The notes: generated by a model from the letters alone, not told the origin. DNA of 64,000 bases from Gentiana macrophylla (GCA_026214975.1 CM047809.1:28679977-28743976); one strand, 5' to 3'. Counted from the stretch's first letter, positions 1-12,262 are shown. Numbers and translations: made by a program.

Positions 1-812
1 TTGGGGTTGAGGTCACTCTCAACTCCCATGGTTTACTTCTAACACAGATTCGGTATATTATGGATTTGCTTCGCCGCACTAATATGCAGGATGCCAAGCA
101 GTCTCTACCCCCTGCCAATTGATGTTTGTTTCTCCTTGCATGCGTCGGTTGCTCCTCATGAATATATTACTCAATTCTGTCAGGTTCTTGGTGCTCTTCA
201 ACACTTGCTTTTTATGCGTCCTGATATTTCTTATGCTGTTAATAAATTGTCCTTGTATATGCATGCTCCCACTGTTTTGCATTGGACCCTGGTTAAGCGT
301 CGCTTTCGCTATCTTGTTCACTTGATTTACATGCCTTTTCTAATGCTGATTGGGGTGGTAACAAGGATAATAAATACTCTTCTACTAGTGTGTATCTTGT
401 TTTTCTAGGACGTAACTTGGTTTCGTGGATCTCTAAGAAGCAACCGACAATTTCTCGTTCTTCGACTGACGCTGAATATCGGTTCGTTGCCCCTACCGTC
501 GCTGAGTTGGCGTAAATATCGTTTCTTCTGCATGATCTTGGGTTTACATCTATGTCTACTCCGGTCATTTTTTGTAATAATATGGGTGACACTCAGTTGT
601 CAGCCAATCCGGCGTTCCATTCCCGTATGAAACATGTCGCAGTTGATTATCATTACATTCGCGATCAAGTTCAGAATTGGATCTCACGAGTTTCGCATGT
701 CTCGAGTGCTGATCAGCTTGCCGACGCACTTACCAAGCCGCTGTCTCGACTTCCTTTCACTCAGTTTCGGTCCAAGTTGGGACTCCTCCTGCCTACCCGT
801 AGTCCCACTTGA
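1..812 (+). pseudogene. Copia retrotransposon RT-RNase H fragment (decayed)
   Basis: This is the C-terminal part of a Copia polyprotein that runs in from outside the window. Bases 3-122 read as the end of the reverse transcriptase. A change of frame then leads to the RT thumb/connection segment at about 180-330 (MRPDISYAVNKLSLYMHAP). RNase H follows, with the SSTDAEYRF motif near 463-483 and the terminal ADQLADALTKPLS signature near 712-745. Stops and at least two frame changes break it, including a TAA at about 513-515 where the family normally has a tryptophan codon. The final stop is at 810-812. It is directly followed by a purine-rich tract (811-817) and a candidate LTR, which is the usual Copia order. 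It is not functional. Confidence 0.88.
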
Positions 813-817
813 GGAGG

Positions 818-986
818 TGTATTAGGATATTATGTGTATAAATTATTATTATTATTTATTGTATAATTGTAATTACTAGTAGAACCTCCTAGACTACTTG
901 GGGAACACTCCTCACATGTGTATATATTATGTATCATACAACACTTTAATTATCAATGGAAAATACATTCCACCAATATCTTAGCA
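818..986 (+). repeat. Candidate short 3' LTR of the Copia fragment
   Basis: The segment starts with TGTATTAGGATATTATG directly after the purine tract GAGGAGG and ends with CAATATCTTAGCA. This gives the TG...CA ends expected of an LTR next to a Copia RNase H end. It contains a TATA-like stretch (TGTATATATTATG) and would be about 169 bp long. No partner LTR is in the window, so the right edge rests only on the CA end and the change in character after it. Confidence 0.6.
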
Positions 987-1293
987 GTAAACTACACTTG
1001 ACTCCAAAAATTGATGGATCATTTCCAAAAGTTTTAGTAAACAGTCGATTATGTCGATGTTTATGCACACCCCTTTTCCCTCAATATTGATGTACCCTTC
1101 CAAAAGGTGCCAAAAGAAGCCATGGCTACTCCGTCTCTTTATTCCAACTTTACTTCACAGCCTGTACTAATTCTTTTTCTTATTGTTGTTTCTCTCTCTC
1201 ATTTTTCCCATTAAAAAAGCTAAACATAATCAGAAGCTAAGAGATCGTCTTTCTCTATACTCCATAGTCATTTGGGCACCTTATTGTCAAGTC

Positions 1294-4200
1294 ATGGCTC
1301 AGCTTATTCTTGAAATCATTGCTGGTATGCTTCTTAATGAAAACGGCCTCATGTTTCTTTTCCCTACATTTTAAATTCTGGAATTTGAGTTTTGTTAAAG
1401 GGTTTCAAGATTTCCTGTTGATTTTCATGCCCATGAATTTATTTAGTCATACTAGCCTTTTATGGTCGGGTACAAATGTAGTCTAGCACACCCGACCATA
1501 TAAATGTAGTTCATTAGCCTACCCGACCATCATATCCTGGTTCCGTCTCTGATGCAGTTATATATATACTAGCCTTTTAATTCATGCAAGTTGTTAAGTC
1601 GGCGTAAGGACAGAGCCATAAATTGACAAAATCACTAGAATTTAGTGCCTCGTCTCTGTTTTACTTTTCTCTATCCTCTTTAATTTTTTTCATTATTGTC
1701 GTTAAAAGTTATATCATGATACGTTAACTCTTTTTAGCAGGTGTGATGATTCTGCTTTTGGGATCAATTATTCTATACTTTGTTTTGAAGAAGCTGTTCA
1801 AAAAAGATGATCTGAATATACTCGTTGATCTAAAATTGAAGGCCAATTCAGGTAGTACGTAGTTTCTTTCAATGCATCATGGTTGGAAAAAAAAAAAAAA
1901 AAAGAAAAAAAAAAGATCTTGATATTTATGTTATTTTTATGTTCTTTGTATACTGCAGTTAAAAACAAAGCTCCCTGTGACAATCTACGTACAACTATCC
2001 ATTTTGATTTCCATACACTGAAAAAGGCTACCAAGAATTTTAATCACAAGAATCTTCTTGGTAGAGGTGGATTTGGACCTGTGTATCTGGTATCTATCTA
2101 TTTAGTAATTTTTTTTTTATTTTTTTTTTATAATCTCAACAAGAAGAGTCATGATAAAAAAAAAAATCGGGTTAAAGTCACTTTTAAAACTTTTCTAGGA
2201 GATATTTAAAAACAATTTAAATTCTCTCGTATTCAACTACCAAAACGAATATATATCTTTTGATCTGATTGTCGAAAGATGGAAATTCTTTCATCCCATT
2301 TTTCCTTTTTTTCGTCATCTTTATTTAGATATTTCATTTGATATTTTTCAAAGTTATTTTCGAGGTCATTTTTGTGAAAAACACATAAACAGTGGAATAG
2401 TGAAACATTGGATTTGAGGCCAGTTCCACTACAGCAAACAGTGGATTTGAGGTTATGAACAGTGGATTTGTCCTTATCACACAATTTATATTTCGACTAT
2501 CCTAATTAATATTTTTTCCCTCTTTTTTGTCCTTTTAAACCACTCCCCAATACAAAAAATAGTGCATAAAAAGCTACTCTTTCTTGAGGGGGAAATCTAC
2601 TTTCAATAAGTCAATTTTAAGTACTACATAGAAAGAAAAGAATAAAAAAACCGACTCTTCAAAGGTTTGGTACTCAGAATAGACCTTTGGATATTCAATT
2701 CTTCACTCAAAAATCGATTTCTCTAATACCAAACATATACGGTGTGATGCACAAGTAATATATATGATGTTCCGGGTAAACGTGGTGGCGCAAATAACAG
2801 GTCTTATACATATGTAATCTAATTAATTTATTCATCTTGATAGGGGACGCTCGAAGACGGGAAATCGATTGCCGTGAAACAACTGTCTCTAGATAAATCA
2901 CAGCAAGGAGAAGCAGAGTTCCTGTCAGAGGTAAAAATGATAACAAGAGTACAACACAAAAACTTGGTCCGCCTGTTAGGTTGTTGCTCGGAAGGAGCTC
3001 AAAGGCTTCTTGTCTATGAATATATGAAGAACAAGAGTTTGGACCTCATTATATATGGTAACCATACAATTCAACTCTTTTTAAAACTCAATTACACTAA
3101 ATCATGCATTTTTATACTCGACTCAAGGGCGGACGCAGGATTTCGAGTAAGGAGGGCAGTAAAATTTTTAAAGACAAATAAAAAATTTAAGAGGGGACAA
3201 AATATATGCATAGTATAAATTTTAGTGTGTTTTTTTCGTATTAAAGGGAGGCAGTTGCCCCTCCTTGGCTGTATGTAGGTCCGCCATTGCTCGTTAGCTC
3301 CGGATCACACTCAAGTTATAGTACTTGTGAAAACATTTGAATAGAGTGAATTTATATTTATTCAATTCTATGATTTCCTGTTGTTATTTATGAGTTAAAT
3401 CGATAATTTAGTTGTGCAATTCAGGGACGGCTGCAAAGAAAATATTAAACGAGGTAAACACACACACATGCACTCATAAACGCGTGCGCGCGGACACACT
3501 TTATTAAATCTTGGAAGAAAATATACAAGGGCAAGTCTAAAAGACAATTCTTATAATTTTTATTTCTTACCCGCATTGTTAAAATCTTGGAATCGCACAT
3601 GGTTCCATTTAAAAGTGAATTTTCTTTTACCATTGTTGGTCTATAATGAATTACTCAATCAAACTCTAATTCAGCTCGAGTACGATGGTGAACCTAATTG
3701 TCGATAATTATTTAAAGTTCGTGCATGCTCGGACTCAAGTTTGTACTCGATAAGTTTGTTGCTCAACTCTGTTAATTACAGTGCCCCACATTGGGCACTA
3801 GTAATTGTTTCACTTATTCACCATAATAAGATATAGATTTTCTCATCTCATAGCCTAGTTTTTGAGGTAGAGCCTCACCAGCCTCACCTCTAATAAGGGT
3901 ACGTTTGGGCTTATATTTTCCAAAACTCGACTTGAATCGTTTCCACGCCTAAATATGATACATCTTATACACTTTTTTTTTTCTCTTGCAAACCGACCAT
4001 TGTTTATATATCTTGGTATTGACTTTCAAAATGCGCATGTTTGACAGGTAAAAGTAAAATATTCTTGAACTGGAATACTCGTTTCCAAATAATTCTTGGC
4101 ATTGCTCGCGGATTGCAATATTTGCATGAGGATTCACATCTCAGAATAATTCACAGAGATATAAAAGCCAGCAACATTCTTCTTGATGACAAATTTCAAC

Positions 4201-5168
4201 CAAGAATTGGAGATTTCGGCCTAGCCAGATTTTTCCCTGAAGATCAAGATTTTCTCAGCACCAAATTTGCTGGAACCTTGTAAGTGTTTTCCCTTGTGTT
4301 AAATTGTTCATTTCCTTTTATAACAACTTTGGAAGAGATAATAAATAATTCAACTTGATATGAGAACAGTTTGAATAAACAATGGTAACTTAAACTTTTT
4401 TTTTTCGGAATTACTTTTTAGAGGTTACACAGCACCTGAATATGCGATTAGAGGAGAATTATCGGAGAAGGCGGATATATACAGTTTCGGGGTTGTGGCT
4501 TTGGAAATTATGAGCGGCAGGAAGAACACTGATCTTGATTTGCCATCAGATATGCAATACCTTCCTGAATATGTACATCTTCTGTTACCCTTTCTAAATT
4601 TTTTTTAATTTTTCATTTTAATTTTACAGAAACGATAATTACATAAATTTTCGACTGAATTTACCACATATAAAGTGAATAATTTAAACCTGGAACCATT
4701 TCAAATAGCCACAACACTTCTCAACACTTTGACAATGTTTGATGGCCATCTGTAGTGCACGAATACGTATGTATGGGTTAAATTACAATTTTGGTCCTCT
4801 AACTAGACACGTTTTTCAATTTTGGTCCTGATTTTTCTCCGGCGACAATTTTAGTCCTGTAGTGGTCTTTTTTTGCAAAAATAGTCCTGAACGCCGGAAA
4901 GACCACTTACAGGACTAAAAGTGTCGCCGGAAAGATCACTTACAGGACTAAAATTGTAGCGGGAAAAGACCAATTTTAGTCCTGTAAGTTGTCTTTCCGG
5001 CGTTCAGGACTATTTTTACAAAAAAAGACCACTTACAGGACTAAAATTGTCGCCGGAGAAAAACCAGGACCAAAATCGAAAAAGTGTCTAGTTAGAGGAC
5101 CAAAATTGTAATTTAGCCTGTATGTGTATGTATCCCATATATCCAGGGGCGGTTCTACACTGATTTCT

Positions 5169-5206
<38 letters not shown>

Positions 5207-5502
5207 GATACTATTGTGGTATAGGGTTCGAGTCCTACTTAGTAGTTTTATTTCTTGTAACATTCAACAGGCATGGAAGCAACACAAGAAATCAAAGCTC
5301 CACAAATTACTAGATCCCAAATTGCAAGAAGATGGGGTTTCAGACAAAGATGTTACACATGTTTTCAATGTTGCTTTGTTATGCCTTCAACCGGACGCGA
5401 ATACGAGACCACCGATGTCGGAGGTGGTGGCGATGTTAATCTGTAAGGTGGATCGAGCCGGACCACCGCCGGTGAGACCAGCTTTCTTGAATAAGAAGCA
5501 AA

Positions 5503-5549
<47 letters not shown>

Positions 5550-5684
5550 AAGTATTCAGTACTGGAAGCTGCTGTATCATTAGAAGCTTCTCCATTTCCA
5601 CAATCAAATGATTCTTCAAAATTATCAGATTCCATTTATATCCCAATGCCTGAAACAAGATTATCAACAAATTGGTCTGTTTGA
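1294..5684 (+). CDS. Receptor-like serine/threonine kinase, ectodomain-less, 7 exons
   Basis: The exons are 1294-1324, 1741-1851, 1959-2089, 2844-3057, 4048-4279, 4422-4572 and 5271-5684. All junctions are GT-AG, phases match, and the spliced product is 427 aa. Residues 1-7 are outside, about 8-26 form one membrane helix, and a basic KKLFKK stop-transfer follows. The kinase domain starts near residue 75 with a glycine loop (GRGGFGPVY, 82-90). It has the ATP lysine K103, helix-C glutamate E120, HRDIKASN (198-205), DFG (218-220), GTLGYTAPEY (238-247) and DIYSFGV. It is therefore predicted to be catalytically competent, of the plant DUF26/CRK-like kinase group, but it has no cysteine-rich or other receptor ectodomain. 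The tail holds a 14-residue Asn run (369-382) encoded by an AAT microsatellite. The start at 1294 was chosen because it sits just before the membrane helix; the frame stays open upstream but without another ATG. Introns 4 and 6 contain MITEs. It probably works as a membrane-tethered cytoplasmic signalling kinase; the ligand or partner is unknown. Confidence 0.9.
3127..3285. repeat. Small MITE-like element in kinase intron 4
   Basis: The left end reads GGGCGGACGCAGGATT and the right end, on the opposite strand, reads TGGCGGACCTACATAC, so the ends form imperfect inverted repeats about 160 bp apart. A related half-copy with the same GGCGGACG start and the same TAAGGAGGGCA interior lies at 35266-35345. 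The superfamily was not assigned. Confidence 0.55.
3774..3806. other. Short hairpin in kinase intron 4
   Basis: AATTACAGTGCCC and GGGCACTAGTAATT face each other across a six-base spacer. They form about 12 paired bases with one small bulge. It lies in a transcribed intron; no function is claimed. Confidence 0.5.
4775..5118. repeat. Foldback MITE in kinase intron 6
   Basis: The terminal inverted repeats are long. The left end begins GGGTTAAATTACAATTTTGG and the complement of the right end begins GGCTAAATTACAATTTTGG; both continue to CTAACTAGACAC. The interior repeats the phrases 'caggactaaaa' and 'cgccgg' in both orientations, so almost the whole 344 bp can fold into one hairpin. The flanks GTATGTAT and GTATGTGT look like an imperfect 8-9 bp target duplication, which would suit a Mutator-like element. 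It is transcribed with the kinase gene and could be a source of small RNAs (inference). Confidence 0.75.
5171..5235. repeat. AT microsatellite and SINE/MITE-like tail in kinase intron 6
   Basis: An (AT)n run at about 5172-5202 follows 'ccaggggcggttctacactg'. After it comes GGGTTCGAGTCC (5224-5235), which resembles a tRNA B-box. This pairing is common in short plant elements. No A-box or complete boundaries are visible, so no family is assigned. Confidence 0.4.
5505..5546 (+). repeat. (AAT)14 microsatellite coding for polyasparagine
   Basis: Fourteen uninterrupted AAT codons in the last kinase exon encode residues 369-382, after the kinase domain. The repeat is in frame, so length changes would alter only the length of the Asn run. 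Confidence 0.95.
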
Positions 5685-6419
5685 ATCTTTCTCAAGAAAA
5701 ACAGAGGAATTTTTTTAAGAATAAGAGGGTTGTATGAAGAGAATGATGTAATATCTTCGAATTTTGTTGTGTGTCACGTAGTAGAGGATACGCAAATTTG
5801 TTTTCTACAAAATATTTTCTATTTATAATTATTTCAGTATGGTTGATGGACCGCCTTTAGGAGGTTATGGATCCGTATTCGTGCTTCTGGTGAAATAAAG
5901 TAAAAAAAAATATAATGACAAGATGAGTGTCATTTTTTTTTAGTCCAGATCACCATGTTGTAACACTTATTCCACTAATAAAAATTTAAAAAAAAAGGTA
6001 AAATTGTAAAAACATGGCATATATATTTCACACAGTATGACCCCATCTGTATTTCTGATTTATTATTGATTCTGGATCATCAAGTAATACGTGGTCCATG
6101 ATCATATTAAAATTTGCGACCATCTCCGATAAAGGTCTCAATTTAATCGTTACCTCTTTGACCTACCCGTCGGCGGCATTGAGGTGTGAGATTAAATCAT
6201 TGGAATGACAGAATAAACTGCATGCATGACATCACGTTTATTATTCCTGAAATCATTATTAATTGTGGTGTATGATTTGATTTATACTTCTGTCATAATT
6301 TTTTTTACAACTACAAGGTATCTAAACTGCAAAACACGATAAATTGACTGATGATGACTTCGTAAAAGTGGAAAAGTAACAAGAACGTTGAACTTGTTAA
6401 TCGAGAATGCAATTAATTT
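5685..6419. other. Kinase 3' flank and non-coding spacer
   Basis: This stretch holds the probable 3' UTR of the kinase gene, with AT-rich tracts near 5810-5990, followed by spacer. No coding segment or repeat family was recognised. Confidence 0.5.
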
Positions 6420-9400
6420 TCGGTAGAGGATCTGCTCTTGAGCATTCAAACTTAAGTGACAATAATGTCACTGATGTCACTTGTATTGAACGAGAGAGAA
6501 AACAAAATTAGTTCAAAGATGACGAGAATGATTTGGTATCAATCTCACTAGACATCCCAGTTCACGAGTAGTGTCTACTCAAATGAACTGCTAATTCACG
6601 GCCATTTCCTTTAAAGAAATCCAAGAATGGGAAGGCAAATGTCTACGCATATAAGTTATCTATAACTAAATAAGTTAAAGGCTAAACCGAAACATTAATA
6701 TAAGAATGCATAGGATAAGGAAAGTGATTTCGGATTACTAACCTATGAATCCTTAGAGACTTTCTTAACCAGGATTTTGACTCGGAAGCTAAAGTTCATT
6801 TGTAAAGATCAATGTAGCTTGGCATTCATGATAAAAGAGTAGACAACGGACACTTATCTCAGCTGAGATAGTGGGAGTGATATAAGGAAACAAATTTCGG
6901 ATTTTAATCCTTGAATATCATAGAAATTTAATGTCTGTTTTTTCAGATTCGTTGCAACGAATGGATTCACTTTCAAATCGATAATATAGTTGCCTTAAAG
7001 AAAGTGAATATGACATTTGTATACGATTGTGAGACTCAGACTTTTGCCAGGAAAAGTCAGAACCACTAAGTAATGCTGAAAAGGTATATGTAACACATCA
7101 TAAACTATTAAGACAAATGGTTTATGTATTTAGATAAACGATTCTTCAGCATCTATTAATTAGTGCATATATCCTAAAGATAAGATCTGAAGACTGGCTA
7201 AGGGTGATTCCTATCTCCCAGTCTAAAAACACTATCTCAAAGGAAAAATGACTAAGTAACCTTTCAATTGGGAAAGGGTAATAGAGCTAAAGAAGTATCA
7301 TAGCTTGTTCATATTGACCTTCGGGGTCTTATGAAGATACGAGCTAGTGGGAGCTTTTGAGTAGTGGACATTTTGTCTGATAGCTGTTCGAAACACCGAT
7401 TAGTTTATCTGAATATTTGGAGAAATCTCTGATATTACCAGAGAACCGAGTATTCCATGCTCAGATATAGGCTAAAGCATAGTTTTTGGCGCTGATGCTT
7501 GGCCTAACTCCGAGTGAAATGATTTCACTGAAAGGATAAACCATGTATTGTCTTGTATAGTTATTGATATGCTACATTACACTGCTTAACTCAATTAAGA
7601 TATTAGTTGAAAAATAACGATTTACACTATTATGTAATACCGAGAAGTCTACCTAGAAGATGCTTATGAATTTGTGGATAAAGAATGAAGTAAAATTACT
7701 CCACTTCCGCAAATAGAGGCATTTAGCACTAGTGCTTGAAGGTAGGACTGGAGATTTTACATACACGTTTAGATGGTGACTGTTCATGAAATATCTTAAT
7801 GCAATGAGTAAAGGTTGGTTATAAGATTCTTAAGATCGGATAGTGACGGTTACACTTTCACAGCCTTTCTGAAAAATGTTAAAATAACAAACCTTGGACT
7901 TTGAAGTAAAGTTACTCAAGGAGTTACTATCTGATTTAATCAGACCACATTCAACATTGGTTGTTGGGGGTTACGCTGATAAATACTACTAAACCAGATC
8001 AGAACTTCAATCCACCCAAAAGCAGTGAGAGTATGGTTTATCCATTAACTCACAGTGATTATGCAGACTTAACAGTCTGCTGGGTGTGATTGATAACCTA
8101 TGGTCTTCTTTGAGGGTTGTATAGGATTCTGATAAAAAGAGATTGGTTTAAAGCCTTAAACATGTAAATAGAGTTTTGGTACTTCAGTTCTGTTCACAAT
8201 CTTGTAGAACCACCTGAGTGTCTCAGGCCCAGTGGGAGTAATTGGATCTACGTGAAAAGGAGTCGAATGAATGAGAAAGTTTATCTTTCTAAGCAAAGCC
8301 AAGTGGTCTAGGGGTAATTCCCTGAGAAGTAGATAGTTCAATAGGGGTGATGCCTTGAAAATTTCTCACCACTCAGCCTTGCTTGACCCTATGGACAGCA
8401 AAAAGATTAACAGGGGTGATGCCCTGAAACTTTCTTGCAGTACAATGAAGCTTAGACTCATTCGGAACATAAGGGTTTTAGCTTAAAGCCAATGGCAGAT
8501 TGGCTGCTTATGCTTATATCCATTGGTGGATTAAAGAAAACCTCTAGGTCATTAAAAGCTGCATCTTTGAAATGTGTGGACTTGACCATAATATTGATAA
8601 GTCTTTTGTAGACCGGAGAATCAATATTTGTAAAGTAGCAGACGTTAAGGTTAATGATAATGAAAGGTGACACTGCAAAAGTTGTGCTCAACATGGGTGT
8701 GTTATCTGAAGTCAGGAACTGACGAGCCAAACTTCTCTGAATTAGAAAAGTGGACTATATTCTTAGAACTTGATTCGGTCGAATTCATGAGAACAAGTTG
8801 TGGCAGTATCCCATCCATCTTATTGTTTAAGATGATAATGCATTTTCGTATGCAATATTCAAACGAGAGGTTTCCTACCCAACCCCTCACGGAATAATTC
8901 TTTAAGTCTTTAGATAAAGAGAAAATGAGATAGATTCTATTTTGGATAGAGAAAGTCAGGTTACTAAAAGTCAATTAAAGTCGAATCTTGGATTCGAGCA
9001 TTGAAAGCAGTATAGTGCATCCTCAAGTATCTTCGGAAAATGGGAGTAATATGCTTGTATATTCGGGTGCAAATCTGAGTATTGTTGACTACACTTATTC
9101 TGACTTTCAGGTAGATTAATGATGATCATTAATTGATCTTGGGCTCAGTGTTTTCTCATAGTGATGGAGCTATAATCTGGAGCAATCCAGCACCGCCAAT
9201 TCGACTTTGTAGGTCTAATACAAAGCAGCTTCTGGAGCAGCTTAGAAGGCGATATAGCTTAAAAGTTCCATGTTGATCTGGAAGCAATTCCAGGTCTGAG
9301 TAAGCCGATATTACTTTACTGTGAAAACAGTTAAGAGGTAGCTTATGTAGAGGTCTTCGCAGTCACAAAAAGTCAAAATCATATTGAGAGATAGTACCAC

Positions 9401-9572
9401 TTGATCAGGCAGACCGTGCAGAGAGGCGACGTTTCGGTCCTAAAGATCGACTCAAGCCGACAACCTAGCTGATCAATTTACCAAAACGCATGGCATCTAC
9501 TGTCACTGATAAGCGCTTGGCGGGTATGAAATTGGGAGATATATCTCATCTCCTTTAGAGCAAGTGGGAGAA
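6420..9572 (+). pseudogene. Decayed Copia internal region (pol)
   Basis: No long frame survives, but fragments fit a Copia polyprotein on this strand. An integrase-like 'LVHIDLRG' segment lies near 7308-7331. An RNase H-like segment reading roughly HIER-YHLIRQTVQRGDV lies near 9378-9435, and a LADQFTK-like terminus lies near 9467-9487. The region ends at a polypurine tract (CAAGTGGGAGAA, about 9561-9572) followed directly by the LTR that begins TGTTGTGAATAG at 9573. The upstream limit and the 5' LTR are not visible, so the left border is a guess. Many stops and frame changes show it is long dead. Confidence 0.7.
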
Positions 9573-11414
9573 TGTTGTGAATAGATAGAATAAGGGTGTG
9601 ATGCTCTAAAAACAATTGTTGCTTGTCTTTACGGGCAAGTGGGAGATTGTTGCATGTAGTGCCCGAAGGACAATTGTTGCTTGTCTATACGGGCAAGTGG
9701 CAGATTGTTGGAAGTAGCGCCCGAAAGACAATTTCTGTAATTATTTTTATAATTAATAAATGACAGATTTATTCTCATCTCATCATTTGCTTTGTGCTTA
9801 TAAGAAATACACTGCTGGAAACCTCAAGTCGTATCATATGTAGCCATATAACTTAGTGTGTGTCACACGTGAGGATTAAGTTTATGGTGATACACTTGAA
9901 CTATAAGTCCGTGATGAATTTAATCAAAGTATGGGGTCTATTGATTAAACCACCATTAATGCACCTAGAACATCTTAAGTTGTGACCGTCTTATATGGAC
10001 CGTCGATATTGGTTATCTAAGTGGGGCATTTATATATGATGTAGTCATATAGGACTGGACCGATTTAATCTGCATCTCTCATATAATTCCATGATTGGGA
10101 AATCTTATTAAATCACAAGATGATCATATATAGATTAACCTTAATCCTGAAGTGATTGCAGACTCCTGCTTGTTTCAAGATAGGGTTTGATGTGTTCGTT
10201 AAGGGTTGCTAAGAGGCGCGGTCCGAATCACTTTCATGTTGGCACTATTCTGGAATGAGTGAGGAGTGTGTGTCTTATTGTTGATCCTAGAAACTGATCG
10301 ATCGGCCGAGTTCATATTGGTTATGAACTAATTGATCACTAGTGGGTTAATGGTAAAGAAGGATAAGATGTAATGAAGAAGGTTTACGGAAATAATCCCC
10401 CTTCGTTACGGATAGTCTATGGAGGGTTAGTCTATATGTAATGATTAAATCAATGGACACTTATTGACTCGACTTTCTGAGAATAAGTTATATCTATAAT
10501 CGATAGAGTTCAGTTTCGGATTTATGGTGGCGTAATTCCGGAATTAATAAGTTGAGTAGAAATATTATGTTCGATGAATATTTTATTCAATTTATTATAA
10601 ATTTCTTGTTTTATAGGTCCATGGTCCCCGGGTTGGCTCCTAACACGCGAGTGTTTTTTCGTTTTGTGGAACCTCGAGAATAAATTAAATAGTTGGTCTA
10701 TTTAATGAATATGCGAATATTATTTATTTGGTAAATAATATGTAATATAGAAAAGACATTTTCTATTATCCCAGATGACATTAAAATGGCGCCATATTAT
10801 TTTGATTTTGGGAAAATAAATTTTCTCCTAATTAATTATAATGTGTATAATGTAATTATTTATGTGTTAAATAATTGTATCTAATAAATTAGTTTTCTAT
10901 TGGATAAATAGGAAATTTGTTTTCCTATTGGATAAATGTTTTATTTTCCTAAAAGAAAAAGATAAATTTGTGTGTAAAAGATAAAATCTCAAAATTATTA
11001 ATTATTTTTCCTACTAAAAGAGAGTTTCTCCCAATACAAAATTGAAAAAAAAAAAAGGGACGCACATTTTGTCGAAAAAAAGAGAGAAATTTGTTTTCTT
11101 GTCTTAGCCATTGGGAAGAAGAAAAATTAGGGTTTTTCGTGGAGCATATTCAAGGAGGTTCTACTACAAGGATCGACGTCCACCAGTCGTCGCTTGGAGA
11201 TACAACTCAGAAGATCACGGCTTCTCTCCGGTTGGGTAAATCTACTAACCTTCTTGTAGGTTATTAATTATTATGCGAATCATAACGTGGTAAAATCGAA
11301 AAAACGAATTTCGATTCGTAGCTTCCGCTGTGCATGATCGAGTGTCTCGATCGGTGCTGTGAATCAGATATGACGATCCAATTACGGATCGGATCCAGAT
11401 TCGGGTTTCTGTAT
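9573..11414 (+). repeat. Long Copia 3' LTR (1.8-kb family)
   Basis: It starts TGTTGTGAATAG just after the purine tract and matches the solo LTR at 38224-40029 (other strand) along most of its length. Shared landmarks include the stretch on GTGTGTCACACGTGAGGATTA, the GGTGGCGTAATTCCGGAATT stretch, and GGTCCATGGTCCCCG. Inside, a 58-bp unit is repeated in tandem (9612-9669 and 9670-9727); the solo LTR has only one copy. The 3' end is uncertain because the sequence runs into an opposite-strand Copia fragment near 11415. Confidence 0.8.
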
Positions 11415-12130
11415 ATCCGCATTGATGCCACTGGAGTATCTTTTGGCTTGGCAGCTGACATGCCAAATATGGATAATATCTTCAAAATATAGCCCCGCTG
11501 AGACAAGAAAAGATTCTTCTGACTTCTTTCTCTATAGATGTCCATCCCTAGAATTTTCTTTGCTGCACCCAAATTATTTATCTCAAATTCAGCACTGAGA
11601 ATGGTCTTTAAGATTCTGAACATCATAATTCTTTACATCAGCTATAAACATATCATCAACATACATGACAAGATAAACATATCATTACACAACAATCATA
11701 TTGACTTATAGAATAACCCAAATGGATCATGTAACTGTCAATACTTTTATACCACTGCCTTGGAGCTTGATTAAGTCCATAAAAGGGCCTTCTCAACTTT
11801 GGAAATACCCTTACCTACATCACCATACAGAAAGGTTGTCTTCACATCTAACTACTCAAGTGCAAGATCCTTATGTGCCACCAAGGCAAGCAACACCTTT
11901 ATGATAGTTTGTCTGACCACTGGTGAGAATATCTCATCGTAGTCTACACCCTATTTCTGACTGAACCCTCTAGCAACCAAACGTGCCTTAATTTGATTCC
12001 TTCAGCTGAAGATATTTCTTCCTTCTTCTCGAAGACCCATTTACAAGTTACTATCCTCATTTCCTATGCCTGTTTGACTAGATCACAAGTCTGACTTTTC
12101 AGTAACATTTTCACATGTTTAGATTTTCCA
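11415..12130 (-). pseudogene. Copia reverse transcriptase fragment
   Basis: Read on the minus strand, it gives pieces of a Copia RT in the right order. These are a CKWVFEKKE segment (near 12040), a LALVAHKDLALEQLDVKT segment (11880-11840), YGLNQAPRQWY (near 11775), a YVDDMFIADVKN catalytic motif (near 11655), then LGAAKKILGMDI and LSQRGYILKIL down to KPKDTPVA (near 11440). Frame changes and stops separate them. It is an isolated fragment with no LTRs of its own in view. Confidence 0.8.
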
Positions 12131-12262
12131 CGTTGTTATTAATACAATACAATACTGCGTCGTTTTGATGGGTGTATGGAATGTGTTGGGTAAGTGGTGT
12201 AGTAAGCCCAACCCGTTGTTAAGTTGGTGCGACTAATTAGTTTTCCTATATATATTGCTTGT

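Noticed and set aside
1183..1374. Longer N-terminal start for the kinase
   Set aside because: The frame is open upstream but has no ATG before 1294. The 1294 ATG lies just before the membrane helix, and the frame past 1324 is intron.
5224..5235. tRNA gene suggested by GGGTTCGAGTCC
   Set aside because: It has only a B-box-like word. No cloverleaf or A-box is visible around it.
11245..11466. Minus-strand frame across the LTR and RT fragment
   Set aside because: It is a chance fusion across a transposon junction; only the RT part has meaning.
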